NCBI RefSeq assembly: GCF_020740795.1
Contig: NC_067289.1
Location: forward strand, 18,087,608 to 18,151,607
DNA: 64,000 nt
DNA from: Apus apus
Lineage: Eukaryota; Chordata; Aves; Apodiformes; Apodidae
Direction: 5' to 3'
The notes beneath the pieces were generated by a model. It did not search any database and was not told where the DNA came from. It was given only the letters and a program-made list of their open reading frames with translations. The position numbers and the translations under genes were made by a program. Every line of letters starts with the position of its first letter. Within the stretch, counting starts at the first letter, position 1. Below, in pieces: positions 55,501 to 64,000 of the stretch.

Positions 55501-58500
55501 GAGCAATTTGTAGCTTTTCCTTATATAATAAATTTCATAATTACTCTAACCAAAGTCAAAGTCATTGTTACTGAGCCTATTCAGCACTGATTATGTCAGT
55601 CTTCTAAAAGTTAGACAGCAACAAATTCTGTGTAATCAGGCCCTGTCGGAACAGCATAGAAAACATTACATGGGGAACTGAGGAGAAATTTTTGACTGTG
55701 ATTGTATGCTATTTCTTTCCTGAAAGACATGGGCTTTAACAGTCACCTCTACTCCAAGTAACTCCTTCCTACATTCTGTCTTCATCTCCACAGCTGAACT
55801 AGGAGAACTGCCCAAGCAGCCATTTGCAAAATGCAAAACTGATCCAGCCAAAATTCCACCATTTTTCCAGTTGGTGTTTTGTTTTGTTTTTTTTTTAATA
55901 TTTTGTTTTGGTTTTAATGTATCAGGTCCCTAAAACAATCGCATAGTAATTCCAATAATTTAGTGGTACAACCAAAGGGTACAATGCGGAAGAAGAGTTT
56001 TTACATTGCTGCTGAAGAAATATTACCATGAGCAACCAACTGGGCAATTGCAGAATCAGGCAGAGAAAGCAAATGAGAAAAAGCACTACCAAAAAAAGAA
56101 CTGTACAAGGACAGGACAGCCCTCCCAACATCTGCAAGCATGAACCACATGCACTCTACAGCGCTGCTAAATGAGAGAGCAGAAACCTGCAGATCTCTCA
56201 GTTGGGATTAGTGACATGAGACCAGCACACAGCAACAAACCAATCACTGTTCCAAGCTTTGCAATACATGCTCTGATAATGACAAATCACCCAACAAGCA
56301 ATTTTTGCCTACGATTTGCATAAAGCTAGGATATTTTCACATGATTTCCAAGTGTTTCTTATTCATCGCTCACAGCTTTTACAGGAAAAAAAAAAGAAAG
56401 CAAATTTAGCAAATTTATGTTTGCTAAGAGAACTTCTGCTATCTGAACAGTTTTCACTGAAAGGGGTTTGAAAGAAGGAAGCTTTCATTAAAACCTCTTC
56501 CTCGTTTCCAAAACTACACTGAACATTGCTAAGGTAAGTAGTAGTTCCCCCCAAAGCCCTTTAGACCTTAGTAGTAAATGAAACTAACAGAAGAAAACTT
56601 GGTCTCAGGAAGCCTCTTTCCTAGGGATGTGACTGACTGATCACGGCCGCATAAACAGGACACCACATATCCTGGAAGAGAGCCCCAAAGCCTGCTTTTA
56701 CACTGCTGCCAAGAGATATTTTGATTAGAAGTGTTTTGAGGAAACGCTTTCTTGCTTTCAATTTTTTTCCTGAATATGCATGGAATACTTTTCCTTCTGT
56801 CAGATAAGATGATCTATTCACACTTCCTGTACATTTTCAGAAGTCTGTGTAAATTTGTACTCAAAACAGTCAGCCAATAATTCTTTCAGTCATATAACTG
56901 GGCAGAAGTCAAACTGAATTTGTGGTATCAAAGGTTAACATGAAGGAAGAAACAACCTCCTACAGCAATTTGAAACACTGCTCTAACAACTAAAGTAGTG
57001 AATCAGCTGAAGCACCCTGAGGTTTACAAAGTGCCATGCAATTTGTTCCTCCTTTTTTAAGTATCACTGCAGTAAAGAAATAAAACATTATTAACAGTCA
57101 TGCACTATTCATGCAACTTCCTCTTCCCACTTGCTATATCTGGAGTTCTTTAAAACATCTGATAACATCATGTTGTAACCTCCTCAAAGACCTATAACCA
57201 GACTACATTATTTTGTGAAAGCAAAACACTCAAGAAACAAGGCCTGAGAAATCATGCAGCAATAATCCTTCCCTTACAAAGTTAAAAAATGCCTAGTACT
57301 GTATTTAGAAAAATCATACTGCTCAGAACCAAGGCCTGGTTACATACAGCTCAAATTGTTCTTATTTTACCTTATTTTGTCAAAATCCCCACAAAAATAG
57401 CTTGGAAAAACCCTTACTTAAAATTTAATAAAACCTCTCCTCTTACTTATCTGCAAAAATAACAACCAGGTTAAACTGGCCTCATTCACTGCCAAGATAC
57501 ATCCCTGTGCCAGTTTCTCTATCCAGGTGACTGATGCCAACCATACTGGTCTTGTACCATCAATAAAATCTGAAAGGAAATGCCAGCTGAGCAGGCAGGG
57601 TAGGCGTTCTAACACACTGCTCTCAAAGGCTGTTATGACATGTCCGGTTTCCGCCAGCAGTGAGGAATTTTAACACAGACTTGGGTACACTGCTTAATTG
57701 TAAAATACCCCAATTTTGCATTGCTTGAGGAACCGCCTTTCTTGTCCTCCCCTCTAATCCAAATCACAGAATTCACAAAGCATAATCCATTTTGGACATC
57801 ATATGATAAAATGAACATAACATGTTGCGACAGCCACTTTCTTGTGACTGTTTGCAACAGAATTCCAAGCTTCACATTTCTGCTACAGCATTACTAGAAT
57901 TCGCATCCAAATGTCTTTAATACGTTGCTCATTCGTTGCTATATTTTAGGATGCTCTCTTTCACACTCAGGCACACAGATTATGAAAATTATCAATAATG
58001 AACAGACCCAGAAATACTTTTCTGTATTTCTTTCACAGTGATTTTATTAAGAATATGAAAAATCTGTATGCATCCATGTAATCTTGTCAAACTCTGGACC
58101 AAGAAAAAAAAAATAGGACTAGTAATGCCCATTCAAGCAAAATAAACTTAATGAGTTTTAGCTGCCATTAACATCTTAGCAAAAAAATGTGTATTTGTGG
58201 GGTGTTAAGACACATTCAACTTTATAAATGCTAACTGCACGTTCTATGCTACTTGAATACAATGGAAAGTTTTAAAAAGCTGTCTGTCTATTCTTTTGCA
58301 GAGGGGAAAACGTGCTAGTAACAAGCAATGGATTAGGATATCACTTAAGAGAGGAAAATGACTGCAGTGTCTTCTAGCAAGAATCAAACATACACATGGC
58401 AGAGCAATCTCCGCCAGAGATGACAGAAAACAGGGACTTTACAATAGATGTGTCGTCAACTCTAATATAGAAACCAATTTAGTTAACATTCAAATTCTAA

Positions 58501-61500
58501 GTAGCAAGTCTAAAGACATGGCTAGTGGCTTTCAAACTACTTCACCAGGCCACTCAGTGCTCTCTAAACATTTTCCTTAAAAAAATGCGTTATGATAAAG
58601 GTCCACGAGATCTAAGAGAAGCTGATGCTGTGGTTCACAATTGCTGTGGTCTAAAATGCTTGGCTTTTGCTGTGATGCACAAAACGGTCCACTGCTCTAA
58701 AACAGTGGGAATGAAGTTACCTTTTTGTTCCAGCTACACAGTTTTAATGGCAGAATTAACAGTTTTCCTCTGTAGGCTCCAGCAATCGGTTATCTGCAGT
58801 ATAACCTCCCTCTCAGACACGTACAAATGGAGTGTAGGCAAGTATTTCAAAGCTGAAGGGTGACTTCAGATACCTCTCAGAAGGGAACTATAGGGCATCG
58901 CATTTAATAAAATAATTGAGATATCAAAAATCAATAGCCATTTTTAACAAGTCTGCTCAAAATACACGAAGCACTTTGAACATGGCAGTGCTACAATTCT
59001 GCAATAATCAATCACACAGTTACTAAACAAAGTCACACTAAGAAACAGAACCAGTACAGTAATATTCAACACACAAATCCTTCATGCACCTTGAATAACC
59101 ATAGTTTCTAAAAAATCATATTAAAAAACACAAATTGTATCCTTTCTGCACAGTCACTGGATTTGTTTTATTCATTTTATAGCAGAAATAGTTTTCTTTG
59201 ATTTTCAATATTAAATAAGGCATTCAAACCTGTGACAGGTTATGAACTTTTTAATTAAAATTAGAAAGCAGTTCCAAGTAAATTTGTCAAGTCTATGACA
59301 GAACAAATACAGAAGAATCAGATTCATATGGACACTATTATCTTAAAATGAAATACTGCTTACCCACTGCTCTGATGAGCCATTTATAAAACTATTCTAC
59401 ACAAACATGAGGGCTCCTACTCCAGGCTATGATCATTACCCCATATAAATATTGAAAAATGCAATTTTCCACATTTACATGGGTTCTAGCAGGCAGTAGA
59501 TACTTAGGCCAGTTGGCTCCTGCACTGCAAGTCTACTTCACATATTCCTTCAGTATGAAAAAAAACTTAAAAAAAAAATTCTTACCCTAAACCATCCCCT
59601 GGATCATAAATCTTAAGGTTTTTTCAATAACATTATACTAACAACTGATCTGACAGTTGTTGCTGAACAAATTGAGCACTAAGAGAGTGTAGGTCATAGC
59701 TAGAACTGTCTAGCTCTTTTTTACTTTTAATAGATGACTGTAAAACTTAACCATTACAGTTCTGAGACACTTCATTCACTGTACATCACTTTAGGTTTTA
59801 ACTCCATTCCAAACATGATTTATGATCTATCAGTTTCATGTCCTGCTTTCAGACACATCTACAAACTAGTTTATCCTTAAAGCTTGCTAGATCTCAAGCT
59901 TCCTTTTTGTTTTGTTACAGTTCTTTTTCCAAAAAGATACGTGCGTATCTCCCAAAATTAGCACAGCCATCCATAAAACTAACACACAAGTATGCAAGGG
60001 GGATAGTAAAGGAGTAAAAAATACAACAACATATAACAAAATATACTTTTTTGAATAAACCATATAAAACTTTATTCTCTGGCAATATCTCAGGATGAAA
60101 ACAAACAGCTTGCCTTTTGTCTACATCATTCTCCCTCTTTCCCATTTACAGGAAAATTCTCCTTTCCCATGCTTATTTTAACTCAAAGTAAACAAGAAAA
60201 AAAAAATCGCTTCAAGTCACAGTATGTGGGAAGCCAAGGAATTGCAGGGGTTTATTTTTTAAAATCACAGTGTAGCTGTCAGTCTTGCTTTCTGTCTTTT
60301 CTACCGTGGTCTGCACTGTTGCTCAGTGTTTTTTTTCAACAGCAGTTGGAAAGAAACTTGTATAAAAAAAAGCCTAACTGATAATAAGTGTGTCATCTGT
60401 GTTCAGCTGGAAGACATGACCTTGCATTTATAGCAGCACTTTGTCACACCTCTTTTGCTGCAGTTCTTATCTGCTGGCTTGCAAATTGATTTTATGCTAG
60501 AAATGAAAAGTTTGGGGTTTTTTAGGTATACTGTAGATACCTTTTTCCCAGTGAAATATTTACAAAACCAGTCATAACTACTGAGGACACCCCAAGACAA
60601 TACAGAAAAACAGATGGCAGATCACTAGCAAAAGGCTAGTCGTGATGCTTTCAATGGAATTTAAACACATTAATGTCTGTTTCTCTTAGAACTCTTAACT
60701 CTCCACCTCAGAAGAAAGCAAATCAAGGTTCTAATGAATTCAACCAACCCATCCAAAACTAGAAATTAATACCAATGATGTCCAAAACACATGCTGAATG
60801 TTATTAAATTCAGCACATATTTGCTTGGCTTAGACAATGAATTTTATCTTAAGTTGGGAGTTCTGAAACAACCTCTTCACCATAAACAGCCATCCACCCT
60901 GACCCCTCACCCCACCAGATACCACCCACCAACCACAACACAAAAAACTTTTGCTCTTTGTCAACAAAATGCTGCTTTTTTCTCCCTTAGTCACATAAAA
61001 CAGAAATAGACAGTTGCTATTAAGGAAGCAGGACCCTGTTAGTGCAGGAATATCACACAGTCAATGAAATGGTCATATTATCATGTGACAAGTGGAAGTT
61101 GGGCACAATAAAAAAATGCAGCTTAAAAGGCTCATGGCTAGGAAAAAAAAACAAAAAAGGATGGGACAAGATGCAGGTCAAACACCCAAGTTTAAGAGCA
61201 AGACGGTACATCAGACAACCCTGATTTTCCCATTTTTAAAACAGTCTTTGAAAGAAACAGTATTAAGGCTGGTTTGATGAGGTCTTGGCAGGCAATTCTT
61301 AACTTTACAGTTTACTTTTTATGAGATAAAATTTAAAAACTACACACAAGACACAGCGGATGTCCCTGCTTGGAACGGACAGCTGGCTGAAGACAGGGCC
61401 AAGTTCTTCATGCTTTGGAACACACTGTGTTGCAAATGTATTAGCCTTTAGTAGTCACAGAAGGTAAAAAGAAAATAAGGTTAAAAGATCCAAACACGAT

Positions 61501-64000
61501 GTGAGGACTAGCCCAGCACATCACAGAGTATCTCTGGCAAAACAATAGGTCTATATTTTCTCCTGTGTGAAGTTACATGAGGTTGAAGAAGGAGCAAATT
61601 GTACTCCAGAAAAGCAAAGTGATTTCAGAAGCTAGAATTCTCAGTCATTGGATTAGTTCAAAGTACTTTCAGTATTTGAAAAAGACAGGCAATTCTTTGC
61701 AGGGGCAGTGGGGGGGTGGGTTATTTGGTTTACCAGAGAGCCAGGGCACAGGGACAACCACGACAAAACAGTAAAAAACCATTCCTTGTGATCACCTCTC
61801 AATGCAAGCTATGTAGAACTTTTGGACATGATAAATTCCTGATGTCCCTCCCAATCCTATAATTAATAAGTGTAAATAATATAACTAAATATATAAAAAT
61901 AGTAAGATAGTAAAATAGTCTGGTAACTAGCTTTTCCAGTTAAGACACCAATGCAAAGAAATTAATCTCTGAATTTGTCTTTGACTTTCAGTCAAATTTC
62001 AAAGCTGCATTTGTTGGAATACTTTTCTCTGCCTAGTGTAGAAGTTGTTGTCAATGCACAACAGCATTCAGGCTCTTCAGTTGTAGGAGAAAGATAATTT
62101 GACAAATACAGTATAAGTCTTCTTCTCTTTAACTGTCATCTATAAAAGACTGACCAGGAAGGTAGCTCTTAGGTTTTCTCCATGCAGTATCTTTAGTACA
62201 TCACTGAACTGTTAGGTAACAGATAAAATTACTCAAACTCCACATATTGGCAACTAGAAGGGAAATCCAGAGATCCATCTTCATTTGACAGGGCTAATAC
62301 AAAGCTAAGATCATACATGCAAGTGTATTCTAATTTATAGAGACCTCCTTGTCAGACAGCAGATGTTGTCATTACTTTCTGTTAATACCACTGCAACACT
62401 GTTAACACTCCTGCACTCCATGTACACCATCATCAGGACATTAGTGCAGTCCAAACACTGTCATAAATCTAGCAAACCAGAAGGGGTACAGAAAGTCACT
62501 GAGCATTACAAAATGCCACTCTGTACTTGTTTTGAGTTGATGCTGCACAAACTTGACCAGGAGAGCCACCACAGCGCTCTGCTGTACACAGATCAACCAC
62601 GTAGTCTAACACTTCATACTTGGAAATGCAAATAAAATGTAAAGTACTATTCCTGAATATTAATGATGTCTCCTATCAGCTGCTGTTTACCCCGCTGCTT
62701 TTTCCAGGGTTGCTGGCTGTGCCCATGGTGTTACACAACCCTCAGCAAATCCACGAGCCCACTGTCTTTCTGAGATCTCAAGGTAACAGAGCTGGACTCG
62801 GGCATCTTCCCTACTCAGTGCTTGTCTTTGAAATACTTCATGGCATTTCACTCAGAGTTTCATTGTACTCCATTTGCCTTTACACTTTTTTATTACTAAA
62901 ACTTGAGTACTTCCAACTAATAACTAGATAATTATACTATAACTAGTAAGTCGCATGCTGTTAATTACTTACTTAGTGGGGGACAGCATCAGATGAACAA
63001 AAATAGTTGTAGTCTGTCTGTGTAAGGTGGTGTTGTTTCTCAGCAAACAAAGCAGACTGAAGGCCAAGTTACTAAAACAAACTGACAATTTGTAAGAGAT
63101 CCACATAGGCACTGAAGAGCAGCTGAATACTGAGCAAAAGTATTACTGTTACAAACTTCTGTTGTACAACAAATACCTGAAAAGATAAATAACACCCCAG
63201 AAAATTGTTTTGGACTTGTGTGACCACAATAAAGATGAAGAAAGGCTTACATTCTCAGCATGTCTCATGGTCTCAGAGGACTAGTCATCCCTTTATGTAG
63301 CTATACATGCATGCATAGATCTTCATATACTAAAGCGCGGCAAAGTCATCACTTAAAGTACTTAGTTGAAATAATCTTAATTTCATACCAGGTACTCTCA
63401 TCACTTACTTCTAAGACCACCTGCTTCATTTGCCCTGCTCTTTTTACAATTCTTGAGAAGTTGTCAAGACCATACGCACTTAGGACAATCTCATTAATTA
63501 GTATATGTAGAAGTTGAAAAACATTCGCTGGTTTCATACACAGAGTACTTAACTACCTAAAAGCACCATCAGCAAAGTACCAGTCCCTCCTCCTTTCCCC
63601 AGTCCCTTAATACTTTCCAACTTTTCTGCACACCAACATTTTTCTTTTGTACTGTTACAACATCCCACTTGACTCACTCCCACACGTTTGCCAGATTCCA
63701 ACCCTCCTGTGTGTAAGGGAACACTTTTCAAAACCTGTTGCTACATCAAGCACAGGTACAAATATACACTCTAAAGAGATCCAAACCCACATATTCTTGT
63801 TCTCTTCTCCTATCAGAAATAAATCAGACACAGATTTTGCCACTCTGATTCAACTATTTCTGTCACCCTACTTTTCCCACTCACTCTGATTATTTTCTCA
63901 GCATCCCTCCCCAGGTCCTCAGCACTCTGATATTCTTTCAGAAATTAAATGTCATAGAAATACAATGAAGCAAACTTATTGTGGAATCTATGTTAAACCA

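Larger units (their letters stand above)
51168..64000 (-). other. 3' part of ATP11B intron 1
   Basis: There are 12.8 kb between the exon 2 acceptor and the window end, with no CpG-rich promoter-like region and no match to the expected first exon, which begins MWRW in human. It contains an old CR1 fragment (about 51830-52470), a 168-codon minus-strand ORF (52478-52984) and a GAAA-rich microsatellite (55467-55500). Otherwise I see nothing specific. All other open frames are short and unlike known proteins. Confidence 0.75.

Noticed and set aside
58525..58863. 112-codon plus-strand ORF in intron 1
   Set aside because: It is Cys-rich but has no known family pattern, no neighbouring exon-like structure, and a length expected by chance.

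Overview
This window is vertebrate nuclear DNA, most probably from a bird. It is AT-rich, has no operon-like packing, contains introns with canonical GT-AG borders, and carries several CR1 LINE fragments, including the typical avian CR1 3' end. One protein-coding gene can be supported. It lies on the minus strand and runs through most of the window: ATP11B, a class 6 P4-ATPase (phospholipid flippase catalytic subunit).

I reconstructed 29 consecutive coding exons (called exons 2 to 30) from about 51167 down to the stop codon at 8327-8329. All borders are GT-AG, all phases agree, and the exons join into one open frame of 1139 residues. The first exon, with the start codon and about nine residues in the human protein, is not visible. 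It must lie beyond base 64000, so 51168-64000 is the 3' part of a large first intron. The predicted protein keeps every P-type ATPase signature: the P4 form of the actuator loop (DGET), the PISL turn in TM4, DKTGT with the phosphorylated Asp, KGAESS in the nucleotide domain, TGDK, and GDGAND, followed by the six C-terminal membrane spans and a tail ending in SSTC. In the human family the protein works with TMEM30A (CDC50A) as an aminophospholipid flippase of endosomal and trans-Golgi membranes.

Layout from high to low coordinates: 51168-64000 intron 1 with an old CR1 copy; 44851-51167 exons 2-7 (N-terminus, TM1-2, actuator domain); 40613-43718 exons 8-11 (rest of actuator, TM3); 34159-37970 exons 12-20 (TM4, P and N domains); 24122-33320 exons 21-28 (rest of P domain, TM5-TM10); 12232-24121 an 11.9 kb intron with CR1; 12098-12231 and 8327-8408 the two C-terminal tail exons; about 3040-8326 the probable long 3'UTR with several poly(A) signals; 1-3060 non-coding flank. 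Introns not listed separately are short (82 bp to 1.2 kb) and I see nothing specific in them.

No second protein-coding gene, tRNA, rRNA or exotic system is supported. The most useful observations are: a nucleotide-domain loop about 28 residues shorter than in human ATP11B, with no candidate exon for the missing part in the 288 bp intron where it should lie; a palindromic bidirectional poly(A) signal at 3062-3074; read-through frames giving alternative C-termini after exons 28 and 29; two intronic ORFs that deserve a conservation test; and CR1 insertions that are all antisense to the host gene.
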